A DNA stretch of 33,765 nt from an uncultured Eudoraea sp. (GTDB taxonomy: Bacteria; Bacteroidota; Bacteroidia; Flavobacteriales; Flavobacteriaceae), in NCBI RefSeq assembly GCF_947258525.1, contig NZ_CAMYIP010000028.1:1-33765 (forward strand), in the 5' to 3' direction. This document shows positions 8,948 through 16,851 of the stretch, one piece after another; the first letter of the stretch is position 1, and each line of letters begins with the position of its first letter. The position numbers and the translations under genes are program-made. Below the pieces are notes generated by a model, which was not told the origin of the DNA, did no database searches, and saw nothing but the letters and a program-made list of their open reading frames with translations.

Positions 8948-10201
8948 TTAGAAAAGGATCATCCAGCAATAATAAATAGCGAACATCGAAAGGAATATTA
9001 TGCCGGCGAAAGTTAGGATCTGTAATCCTTTGCCTGGATGAAAATGGTTAGGAAGATCATGGCTCATTACGTTTTTCAGATTCATATAACCTACTATAGG
9101 AGCTAAAACAAAAGAGACAAAAGTTGCAAGAGCTACCAGGGCACCCATATTGGCGCCAAATGCGGTAATTACAATAAAGTTTACGAGCGCCAGGAGAATA
9201 ACTCCTGAGGCGTAATATTTTCTACCTGAAAAATCTTTGTTTTTTGGCGTAAGCAAACCAACTATGTCAATACTTACCCTTGAAATTGCATCATGGGCTG
9301 TCATGCAGGTGCTAAACATAGTGGCGAATGCAGATACGGCAATAAAGATATAAGCCCAGTTACCAATATGTGTTGTAAACAATTGTACTACCTGATCTGC
9401 AAAAGTAATGGCATTACTGCTTAATTCGGTATTTGTACCATAGAGGGTCATCCATCCAATGATTAAAAAGAAAATGGCCAGGATAGCAGTCATCAAATAC
9501 CCGGAATTGAATTCATGCAATGCTTCTTTTAATGAGGGTTTATCCTTATTCAATTTATATTTTTCAAGACTCCATAAGCTAATCCAGCTAGAAGCTTCAA
9601 CCGCTGTAGGCATCCAGCCAATCAATCCAATTAAGAATAAGATTCCTACCTCATTAAATATTGAAGGTCTTACGAAACCCGATACAGGTTCTACCTGCCC
9701 TTTATATATTACCAATAATGTGGTTACAAGCAATGCCACAAATAAAATTGAGATGACGAATTTTAAGGAAGTTTCCAGAAAACGGTAGCGGCCTATGATT
9801 AGCAGGGTGCTAATAAATACAAATAATCCAAGGGCTACGGAAGCAACAGAAATATTCTGAACATTAAACAGGTTTATAAACAAGCCGGCAGTCACCACAT
9901 AAAGTGCCGCAAGGATTGTAAAAGTGGTTACAAGAGTAATAAAAGCATAAAGCCATAAGTAACCTCTGCCCCTGTTAAGATATCCCTCTATTAAGGTTTT
10001 ATTGGTAACATTCGTATAACGTATTCCGAATTCAAAAAAGGGATATTTTAAAATATTGGCAAGGATAATAGGTATCACCATAACCCAGCCGTATTGCGCA
10101 CCTGCCTTGGTAGACAATACCAAATGTGATGTACCTATAGCCATACTTGCAAACAACAGCCCGGGGCCAAGGTTTTTAAGCAGCGTTTTAAACTTTGACA
10201 T
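8948..10201 (-). CDS. Nramp-related (MntH-like) membrane transporter lacking the canonical metal-binding motifs
   Basis: A 417-residue, roughly 11-helix membrane protein opening with GPGLLFASMAIGTSHLV, the Nramp TM1 position. In canonical Nramp proteins TM1 carries DPGN and TM6 carries an M-P-H motif that coordinate Mn2+/Fe2+. Here the TM1 segment reads AIGTSH (residues 21-26) and the TM6 segment reads GWMPTAVEA (Met197-Pro-Thr). This belongs to a divergent Nramp-related group common in Bacteroidota, often automatically named 'divalent metal transporter'. Fold assignment is solid; the substrate is unknown and may not be a divalent metal. It is a single gene, convergent with acs and 60 bp downstream of the start side of the SanA-like gene's stop. 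Confidence 0.85.
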   Translation of the reverse strand: MSKFKTLLKNLGPGLLFASMAIGTSHLVLSTKAGAQYGWVMVIPIILANILKYPFFEFGIRYTNVTNKTLIEGYLNRGRGYLWLYAFITLVTTFTILAALYVVTAGLFINLFNVQNISVASVALGLFVFISTLLIIGRYRFLETSLKFVISILFVALLVTTLLVIYKGQVEPVSGFVRPSIFNEVGILFLIGLIGWMPTAVEASSWISLWSLEKYKLNKDKPSLKEALHEFNSGYLMTAILAIFFLIIGWMTLYGTNTELSSNAITFADQVVQLFTTHIGNWAYIFIAVSAFATMFSTCMTAHDAISRVSIDIVGLLTPKNKDFSGRKYYASGVILLALVNFIVITAFGANMGALVALATFVSFVLAPIVGYMNLKNVMSHDLPNHFHPGKGLQILTFAGIIFLSMFAIYYCWMILF

Positions 10202-10261
10202 ATGTGGTTGGGTTAACTTTCACTGACTAAAATAGGTTTTTTTATATTAAAAGTGTGACAC

Positions 10262-10909
10262 CTATTTTATCTCAATTTTTTCACCATAAAAGCGGGGCTG
10301 TGTATTCAGCAGGAGATCTATAAATACTTTTACCCTCGCAAAATATTCCCGGAACTGAACTTTAATACCTTGTTTACCGGAAATGCCTTTGGCGTTAAAA
10401 CCTATGGCTTTAAGACCTTTTTTCTCTGCGAGATAAATAGCTCGTTCATTATGAAATTTTTGAGAGATTACGGTAACACTATCAAGACCAAAGATAAACT
10501 TTGCCCTTACCATAGAATCCAGAGTTCTGAAGCCGGCATAATCCAGATAAATTTTTTCTTCGGGAATACCCCCTTTTACCAGGTCCTTTTTAATTGTAGT
10601 AGGTTCATTGTAGTATATGCTGCCATTGTCTCCGCTAACCAAAACGTACTCTATTTTTCTTGCTTTATATAGGGCTATAGTTGCATCGATACGATGCTTA
10701 TAATAAGGATTCACACCTCCTTCCACCAGCATTCTTGACGTACCCAATACAAGGCCAACTTTATTTTTTGGTGTGAGAGCCGGATTGGTATAGGTTTTCT
10801 CTCTTGCTGATATTTCAATAATAAAATTTGAAATCACAACTACCAAAATTGATAATAGCAGCGCGATAGCCAGTAAAAATCGATATTTCCTTTTTATAGA
10901 TATTTTCAT
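10262..10909 (-). CDS. SanA/ElyC/YdcF family protein (DUF218)
   Basis: 215 residues with one N-terminal transmembrane helix (about 10-28) and a periplasmic DUF218 domain. Recognisable motifs are GLVLGTSRM near residue 55, YKHRIDATIALYK, VSGDNG, and the C-terminal ISQKFHNERAIYLAEKKG. SanA-type proteins affect envelope barrier function and vancomycin sensitivity at high temperature in enterobacteria; the biochemical activity remains uncertain. A perfect inverted repeat lies 62 bp upstream of this start in the divergent intergenic region, so expression may be controlled there. Confidence 0.87.
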   Translation of the reverse strand: MKISIKRKYRFLLAIALLLSILVVVISNFIIEISAREKTYTNPALTPKNKVGLVLGTSRMLVEGGVNPYYKHRIDATIALYKARKIEYVLVSGDNGSIYYNEPTTIKKDLVKGGIPEEKIYLDYAGFRTLDSMVRAKFIFGLDSVTVISQKFHNERAIYLAEKKGLKAIGFNAKGISGKQGIKVQFREYFARVKVFIDLLLNTQPRFYGEKIEIK

Positions 10910-10970
10910 ATCAATTTTAAAGGTAAGGAAACAGCTGCTATCTTTTTTGGGATATCGATAAAATCAAAAA

Positions 10971-10992
10971 AAGTATGTTTAGAAACATACTT
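10971..10992. promoter_or_regulatory. Perfect 10-bp inverted repeat between divergent genes (operator or attenuator candidate)
   Basis: The arms AAGTATGTTT (10971-10980) and AAACATACTT (10983-10992) are exact reverse complements separated by AG. The site sits in the 203-bp space between the divergent SanA-like and 5'-nucleotidase genes. Read on the minus strand, the palindrome is followed by seven T, so it might also act as an AT-rich attenuator before the SanA-like gene. Short spacing favours a dimeric-repressor site; no regulator is identified. Confidence 0.45.
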
Positions 10993-11112
10993 AAGGTAAT
11001 TAAATGGTCAGTATTGATTCTTATAAATATATTCTTTACCAATAGGTTAACATTTTGTGAATCAATTTTAGAAGTTTGAGATTTTTACGTACTTAGTAAA
11101 AAAAATTCAGGA

Positions 11113-11634
11113 ATGACACTATTTGTTGATATGGATGAAGTGATTGCCGATACCTATAGGGCACATATTACACTTTATAATAAAGAATTTAATGAAAACC
11201 TCACCGTGGAGGAATGTATGGGAGGTGAAGTGTGGCAAAGTGTTCCTGAAAATCGCAGAAACAGGATTCACAGCCATTGTCATGAAGTGGGATTTTTTCG
11301 GGCTCTTCCTCCTATAGAAGGAAGTATAGAAGTCATAAAGGAGTTGACCAAAGAATATGATGTTTTTATTGCGTCAGCTGCTATGCAATTTCCAAATTCA
11401 TTAATTGAGAAACATTATTGGTTAGATGAGTATTTTCCTTTTATAGATTGGAAACGGCGCATCCTATGCGGGGATAAGCATATTCTAAGGGGAGATATAC
11501 TCATTGATGATCGCACATACAACCTTGAAAACTTTGACGGCAGATCTATAATGTTTAGCTCACCCCATAATATACATACAAATGGGTTTGAAAGGGTTAA
11601 TAGCTGGCAAGAAGTTGCTGAAAAGTTGTTGTAA
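11113..11634 (+). CDS. 5'(3')-deoxyribonucleotidase-like HAD phosphatase (NT5C family)
   Basis: 173 residues, a typical length. HAD motif I is FVDMDEVIAD with nucleophile Asp6 and acid/base Asp8. Motif II is IASAAM, and the motif III/IV region is HILRGDILIDDRTYNLENF. The family hydrolyses phosphate from (deoxy)nucleoside monophosphates or related substrates in the cytoplasm. It is divergent from the SanA-like gene and convergent with the DUF481 gene 126 bp away. Substrate preference cannot be read from sequence. Confidence 0.9.
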   Translation: MTLFVDMDEVIADTYRAHITLYNKEFNENLTVEECMGGEVWQSVPENRRNRIHSHCHEVGFFRALPPIEGSIEVIKELTKEYDVFIASAAMQFPNSLIEKHYWLDEYFPFIDWKRRILCGDKHILRGDILIDDRTYNLENFDGRSIMFSSPHNIHTNGFERVNSWQEVAEKLL

Positions 11635-11760
11635 CTGTATACTTAAATCGCGTTCAAACGAATTAAGAATGTATTGAAACGCTGTATTTTACTTAGGTTC
11701 ACGGCCCGTTTGAAGGAGAATTTAGTTATTTATTCAACTGCTTTTAAAATACCATTTTAA

Positions 11761-12726
11761 TTACCATTCCCAGCCCAATGCTAAATTCCAGAAATAATCC
11801 GAATCGCTGGCCCCGGCTATGGGTTGGTTATCATAATTTAAGGTAATCCCTGTTCTTACATAGAAATCTAATGGAAGGTCATATTTCAAATCAAAATTCC
11901 AGTCTACACGCCAGCGACCGCTTTCACTAAAACTGGGATAGGTTATTAATCGCGTAATAATACTCAGGTCTTTTGCATCAAATATATTTAGTTCAGTACC
12001 TAATATGCCTTCAAAACTTGACCTGTCTTCTGCTATATCACTTGAAAAGTTCTCATTGTTATAGGATAAACCGGTTAACACACCCCAATACATTTTATTG
12101 GTATTTACAAGGTACTTACCAACTCCCATGGAAACTACTGTTCTTAAATCCAAAAGTTGCTCGGTATTTGACAACAAAGATACCTGGGGAGAAAGGTACC
12201 AGTCTTTTGGAAGAAAATAATTATTGGCATTGATATTTGCTGACCATTTATCCTCGGTATATTTCAAATTGGTTCCCAGGGTAAACTGTTTTAAGTTATT
12301 CGCTTTTGTAAAACTTATACCAAAATCAATAGCCGCGTCTAATCGGCTCCAAAATCCTTTCTCAAGGGGTTTAAGATAAACAATTTCAGAGATCAATACC
12401 TCTCTTTCATCTACTCCTTCGCGGTTGGTAATAGTAATGGAGTTATCCTCATTAGATCTCAAGCTTCCAATAAGTCTGCTTCCGTCTACCAAACTTGTTA
12501 AAAAAACAGACTGAGTATAGATTTTTTTAATTTCTAACCACTCAATATTAAAATCAGAATCGCTATAATTAGTTTCAATAATTAAAACGCCTTTGTCCAT
12601 AGATTTTATTTCCCCAATAATCATAGTGTTAGAATCTAATAGAAGAGAATCTTGTTGAGCAAAGGCCGTTACACAAGTAATGAGCAAAAGGAATAAGCTT
12701 GTTAATGATTTTGAAAATGAAAACAT
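11761..12726 (-). CDS. DUF481 family outer-membrane protein
   Basis: 321 residues with a signal peptide ending near TAFAQ (residue 24). Residues ~30-125 form a small beta-rich N-terminal part (GEIKSMDKGVLIIETNYSDS). From FWSRLDAAIDFGISFTKAN onward, strands alternate up to the aromatic C-terminus (FWNLALGWEW), as expected for a DUF481 barrel. The function of the family is not established; it is annotated as a salt-induced or hypothetical outer-membrane protein elsewhere. A separate outer-membrane gene lies 131 bp upstream on the same strand. Confidence 0.85.
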   Translation of the reverse strand: MFSFSKSLTSLFLLLITCVTAFAQQDSLLLDSNTMIIGEIKSMDKGVLIIETNYSDSDFNIEWLEIKKIYTQSVFLTSLVDGSRLIGSLRSNEDNSITITNREGVDEREVLISEIVYLKPLEKGFWSRLDAAIDFGISFTKANNLKQFTLGTNLKYTEDKWSANINANNYFLPKDWYLSPQVSLLSNTEQLLDLRTVVSMGVGKYLVNTNKMYWGVLTGLSYNNENFSSDIAEDRSSFEGILGTELNIFDAKDLSIITRLITYPSFSESGRWRVDWNFDLKYDLPLDFYVRTGITLNYDNQPIAGASDSDYFWNLALGWEW

Positions 12727-12857
12727 ATGGTTGTCTGATTTATTTGGTTATTAGAAAGAAAATCATGAGTCAATTATTGTATTTGTTGTCAGGTTTTAAA
12801 AAGTTGGTTTGCAGAAAACAAGATTCTGGATGATAAAAAGGGTATTTCATTTACATA

Positions 12858-13319
12858 CTAATCTACCCTTTTAAATCCTCCCTCCTTAAATCGATAGCGT
12901 GCCATGATCCCCCAATTCCCGGTATAAAAATCAAAATCGTTGGTTACTGCAAAACCAGGCCTCCAGTCAAATCCGATAGTAAGAGGAAATTTAAAGGAAT
13001 ATTCTACTCCGAAATTACCTGCAATATTAAAATCAAAATCATTTTCAAAGAAAAATTCAGGTCCTACCCCAGGATAAAATTTTAGTCCCGAAGGCCCATC
13101 AGTAAGCGCAAACATCCAGTCAAAATAGGTTCCTACACCAAAATAATCCAAATAAACCGTAGGGTGGAGACGAGGAGAAATCCCAAGTGGTATGGTGGCA
13201 TCTATACCGGTATTATCACCAAAACGAACACCGGCTTCAATATTGGTTTGGCTATGTGTGTTTATGCTAAATGCTAAACATAATATTAGTACTGGAAATA
13301 AATTCTTTAGCTTTTCCAT
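12858..13319 (-). CDS. Small outer-membrane beta-barrel-like protein, unknown function
   Basis: 153 residues with a signal peptide ending near NTHSQ (residue 24). Amphipathic strands follow (AGVRFGDNTGIDATIP; LTIGFDWRPGFAV) with a terminal YRFKEGGFKRVD. The glycine- and aromatic-rich strand pattern suggests an eight-stranded barrel of the size of an OmpA/OmpX domain. I do not recognise a specific family. It is probably monocistronic; 206 bp without a gene separate it from folE. Confidence 0.75.
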   Translation of the reverse strand: MEKLKNLFPVLILCLAFSINTHSQTNIEAGVRFGDNTGIDATIPLGISPRLHPTVYLDYFGVGTYFDWMFALTDGPSGLKFYPGVGPEFFFENDFDFNIAGNFGVEYSFKFPLTIGFDWRPGFAVTNDFDFYTGNWGIMARYRFKEGGFKRVD

Positions 13320-13525
13320 TGATTTATGAATTTGGTTAGTATCCTGATTTAATCATTGTTCAAATTAGTTCAAAAAGGTTACATTTTATAAAACTATACG
13401 AGATTTTTTAACATTTAGAATATCACTTCAAGTAGTATTTTATGATGCTTTAGCTCGCTAACCTTTTACAATTCCGGAATTTTCTGTTTAATGATAAATG
13501 TCCAATTGAATTAGAGATCAAGGAG

Positions 13526-14230
13526 TTAATGGTTGATATAGTTTTGTAATTCTGCAATTTTCTCAGGTGAATTAAAAGCCCCTCCATAGAATGAAGTTAC
13601 CGTAGCTGAAGTATTGTCTTTAATTCCTCTGGAGGAAACGCACAAGTGCTTTGCATCAATAATAACGGCAACATCAGGCGTGTTAAGAGCCGTTTGCAAT
13701 TCAATTGCTATTTGGTTTGTTAACCGCTCCTGCACCTGCGGCCGTTTAGCAAAATACTGGACTATTCGGTTCAACTTAGAAAGGCCTATTACCTTTCCTG
13801 AAGAGATATAGGCCACATGGGCTTTGCCAATAATAGGAACAAAATGATGTTCGCAATTGGAGTAAAAGGTTATATCTTTTTCTACCAACATCTGATTGTA
13901 TTGATACTTATTATCAAACAAAGCAACTTTAGGTTTGTTTTTAGGGTCTAAACCAGAAAAGATCTCGTCTATGTACATTTTAGCGACGCGTTCTGGTGTG
14001 CCCCTAAGGGAATCATCATTAAGATCCAGGCCCATGACGTCCATAATTTGGGCAAATAATTGCGCAATGCTTTCTTTCTTTTCTTCATCGCTGGCTACAA
14101 AAGCGTTAGGCTTCATAGGAGTTTCCAATCCTGTGTAGAGGTGATCATCGCCTATTTCTTCATGCGAGTACCCGTTTAGTAATTCTTCTGATTCAATAAG
14201 TGTATTCAATAGCATATCCTGATCTTTCAT
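13526..14230 (-). CDS. folE: GTP cyclohydrolase I
   Basis: 234 residues. The enzyme converts GTP to 7,8-dihydroneopterin triphosphate, the first step to folate and other pterins. Conserved features are SLRGTPERVAKMY (near residue 75), the zinc site NCEHHF (Cys126, His129) with Cys197 in KHLCVSSRG, and SKLNRIVQYFAKRPQVQERL (residues 151-170). All zinc ligands are present, so this is the metal-dependent type IA enzyme. The N-terminal ~45 residues are a lineage-specific extension. It stands alone on the minus strand. Confidence 0.97.
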   Translation of the reverse strand: MKDQDMLLNTLIESEELLNGYSHEEIGDDHLYTGLETPMKPNAFVASDEEKKESIAQLFAQIMDVMGLDLNDDSLRGTPERVAKMYIDEIFSGLDPKNKPKVALFDNKYQYNQMLVEKDITFYSNCEHHFVPIIGKAHVAYISSGKVIGLSKLNRIVQYFAKRPQVQERLTNQIAIELQTALNTPDVAVIIDAKHLCVSSRGIKDNTSATVTSFYGGAFNSPEKIAELQNYINH

Positions 14231-14918
14231 TTCGCGGTATGATTATTTAGTTTTATTTCTGTTATTTGAGCAAACTACTAATTCTAAAAGGGGGAACTAA
14301 TTTTTTAAAACTTATTTAGTTTGGGTGGATAAAGGTAAAATTAATGTTTAATAAAAAATGTTAAAGAATAAACAAAAATTCAAATTTCTGATTAGAAACA
14401 TTCTGTAATAAGCTATTTTAATAGAATAGTTAACATGTTAGACAAAATAGTAGGTCTAAAAAAAATTAAAAAAATATAAACGGTTTGTATTTTTTGATAT
14501 TGATGAAGCAGTATCTAAGAATTGAATTTTATTTCAATAACCAAACCTATGTTCGCAATCTTTATAAAGAAAACAAAGGAGAAATTACTATAGGAGAAAT
14601 AGCACAAATTAATGGAGGAGGCACATCGGTTGTCAAGGTTAAACCTTAAGTTAAACTATGATAAAGTATTTGAAGCAGAGGAAGTAATGAAGGAAATAGA
14701 GAAGCTTTAGGTGCATTTCATTTATTTCTTTTGCTTGCTGCTACATGCGGCACGCTAAATCTGGAAGTTGTATAACAGATTTATCTGACTCATGATGTTT
14801 TTCTGTTTTTACATTACAAACTGCCCTTTTATTGCAATTGAAGATAAAGTAGATACTGTATGTAAGTCTGTATAGGAAATCCTCTTTTAAATTCTTATGA
14901 AACCGGAAGAATTAAAAT
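14231..14918. other. Gene-poor AT-rich stretch upstream of folE
   Basis: Apart from the doubtful short frame at 14503-14649, nothing convincing is coded here. The 14231-14500 part must hold the folE promoter and contains long A/T runs. The 14711-14918 part shows no palindrome, RNA gene or coding frame that I could support. Confidence 0.4.
14503..14649 (+). CDS. Doubtful 48-residue ORF, possibly a frameshifted remnant
   Basis: The frame runs from ATG (MKQYLRIEFYFNNQTYVRN) to a TAA at 14647-14649. In the +1 frame an open stretch continues immediately (LNYDKVFEAEEVMKEIEKL, stop at 14708-14710), with helix-like character. Joining both would give a ~70-residue protein, so a single-base shift near the AAGGTTAAACC run could have split a small gene. 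I recognise no family. It may equally be non-coding. Confidence 0.25.
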   Translation: MKQYLRIEFYFNNQTYVRNLYKENKGEITIGEIAQINGGGTSVVKVKP

Positions 14919-15023
14919 TTATCCCTTTTTGGCTTTCTTAAGTCTTTTAGCTGCTTTTTTTTCTTTCGCAGTTAAGAGTGGTTCTTTTTTGACAGCTTTC
15001 TTTGCATCCTTACCTTTTGACAT
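14919..15023 (-). CDS. 34-residue lysine-rich basic protein
   Basis: On the minus strand a short frame encodes MSKGKDAKKAVKKEP... ending AKRLKKAKKG. About 40% of its residues are lysine or arginine and there is almost no hydrophobic content, a composition that is unlikely by chance. The start ATG follows an A/T-rich leader typical of Bacteroidota. Very small 'MxKGKDxKK' proteins occur in many Flavobacteriia genomes; the role is unknown, and nucleic-acid or ribosome binding is only a guess from charge. The opposite-strand 74-codon frame is its antisense shadow. Confidence 0.55.
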   Translation of the reverse strand: MSKGKDAKKAVKKEPLLTAKEKKAAKRLKKAKKG

Positions 15024-15391
15024 AATTAATTTTTCTATTAATGATAAAGTTAGGGATAATTGTTTTACAGAAGGGATTATTCTTAATAAGAGAATTAAAA
15101 CATTTGTAAGAAGGAAAATAATTATAATCCCAAGGATGATTAAACCTTGTTAAAGAAATAGATCGGACTTTTTGGCCCAAAAATTATACTTATCAGATTT
15201 TTGGTTAAATAGAAGTGACCCTTCGGACATAAAACAGAAGGTTTCATCCCTTTGCATTTGGTTTGGACGCAAATAGTAGATATAATGCTATACCATACCA
15301 GGAATCCAGCTTATTCATACAGATTTGCTATTCACCATACTATTGTACTGACTGTGGTATAAAACTAAAATTAATACCGGACTAGTGCTTG
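15024..15391. other. Intergenic region without recognised features
   Basis: 368 bp between the divergently transcribed basic-protein gene and the membrane-protein gene. It presumably carries both promoters. I found no convincing hairpin, repeat or RNA gene here. Confidence 0.4.
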
Positions 15392-16006
15392 ATGGGTAGT
15401 ATAATTCTTAAAAATATAAACGTTTTAGTAAGAACCTTTTACTATCTGAATGCTAATCAGGTTCCTGTTAATCGCTACTTTATCCTGGATGGTCTAAGCG
15501 AATTGGTTACAATACTTCTGCTTTTTTGTGTAACACTGATTGTTGTAGTTACACCTCTTCTTTTAATATTTTTCTGGATTTACTATTCAAAGGAATATGT
15601 GAAAAAATACAGGAACAATGAAGGTTTAACAGAACATATAATGGAAAATGGGCTTTCTAAAAATGAGGGAATAAAATCTGCCAAAATTCCATATATCAAA
15701 ACATACAGCAGAATGTTTGGGTTTGGTTTGAGTATAATAGCCTATAGTCTTTCCAGCAATGTTTATATGTTCTTAACTTTTAGTGAATACAAAGAGGCAT
15801 TAATAAATTACTTTAGTTTCCCTTTTAAAGTATTTAGTAGCTTCAGGATTTTTGAAAGACTTCCTGAGAATAGTATACCCCTAACCGATGTGTGGAAGGC
15901 AATGCTGCTTATTGTAGCCATATCTGCGGTGGTATTTTTTGTAGGGTTTTTTATGGGCAAAATAATTGCTACAGCAAAACTGCAAGAGAAACCCCAGACC
16001 ATTTAA
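15392..16006 (+). CDS. Orphan membrane protein, unknown function
   Basis: 204 residues from the ATG at 15392; a TTG one codon earlier is also possible. Hydrophobic segments lie at about 35-62 (LLLFCVTLIVVVTPLLLIFF) and 168-190 (LLIVAISAVVFFVGFFMG), with a weaker one near 108-128. The loop between them is charged. No conserved motif or family is recognised. It stands alone, with the GH97 remnant downstream on the opposite strand. The AT-rich composition and lack of relatives suggest an accessory gene. Confidence 0.65.
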   Translation: MGSIILKNINVLVRTFYYLNANQVPVNRYFILDGLSELVTILLLFCVTLIVVVTPLLLIFFWIYYSKEYVKKYRNNEGLTEHIMENGLSKNEGIKSAKIPYIKTYSRMFGFGLSIIAYSLSSNVYMFLTFSEYKEALINYFSFPFKVFSSFRIFERLPENSIPLTDVWKAMLLIVAISAVVFFVGFFMGKIIATAKLQEKPQTI

Positions 16007-16203
16007 TTCTTAAGAAGAGGCTTAGATTAAAGATGAGGTAGGGATTGTTTTAAATTACTCAGCGCCATTCGTCATAGTCTTTTTAAATAATTATTCGTAC
16101 TCAATGAGTTTTATCATCTTAAAAGGTTTACATCTGTGGAATATTTGTATTGGTTATATCCCAGGCCACTTAGTTTGAAATAAATTATTAATTGGCTGAG
16201 TAA

Positions 16204-16638
16204 TCAGGCATTTTCCCCATCGGTATAAAGAATGGCTTTATATTTCTTATTTGGAGATAAAAAATCCAGATTGACGATTACTTCAAGCGCATTTTTATCT
16301 ACAATGGTCACCTGGTTATTGTTGTTCACAATTTCACGCTGTTCACTCTGTGGCATTTCCCAGGTTTCATTTATTGCAGTACTTTCTGAACCTAAAATGC
16401 TAAGGCTTTTGCCCTATTTGGGCTGGTTTTTGAATTCAAGGTCTAAATATGAGGTGTCAATCACTACCTTACTATTGGGCATCACCATATAATACATCCC
16501 ACCCTGTTCATCCGGGGATATCTGTACTTTGCTAATTTCTGACGGAGATTGTACAGTTAGGGTATTTGTTGCTTTCTGGAATCCATAAATGACGGCAAGT
16601 GTTAACTGTAAGCTCTGGAAGTTTATTTTTCTTGTCAT
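16204..16638 (-). pseudogene. Decayed GH97 (SusB-like) glycoside hydrolase, catalytic domain deleted
   Basis: One minus-strand frame, interrupted by TAG at 16414-16416, retains both ends of a GH97 enzyme. From MTRKINFQSLQ (start 16638) it carries a signal-like segment, then SPSEISKVQISP...GGMYYMV...KVVIDTSYLDLEF, the GH97 N-terminal beta domain. Past the stop come ESTAINETWEMPQSEQREI and NNNNQVTI, matching the following part of that domain (SusB: ATFDETWQPVWGEEKEI). The frame then jumps near 16300 to VNLDFLSPNKKYKAILYTDG, the C-terminal domain. Roughly 500 residues including the catalytic barrel are missing, and the end is truncated by TGA. Intact GH97 enzymes are alpha-glucosidases or alpha-galactosidases of ~650-700 residues. 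Confidence 0.75.
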
Positions 16639-16851
16639 ATTGTAATATAATGTATAATTAAATCCTGACAATAAACGCTACTTCACCAATTGGGTATCAT
16701 AGAAGGCAATGTAATCCAGCAACAATTTGCGGGAATATCTTGTAAGAAGTTATTATGAGTATTCAAAAGCTAAACTCACCAATATTTACCTGTATTCTCT
16801 TTGCAAGCATTTCCTTATTTGCTAGTTTTAGAGCACTTAAATGAAAATTCC

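Noticed and set aside
11653-11714. Inverted repeat TTCAAACG / CGTTTGAA between convergent genes
   Set aside because: The 8-bp arms are 46 nt apart and no T-run follows; too weak to call a terminator.
14929-15153. Plus-strand 74-codon frame rich in Phe and Leu
   Set aside because: It is the antisense of the lysine-rich minus-strand gene at 14919-15023; AAA/AAG codons read backwards give Phe/Leu.
16232-16492. Plus-strand 86-codon frame
   Set aside because: It is antisense to the GH97 remnant, whose residues match a known family on the minus strand.
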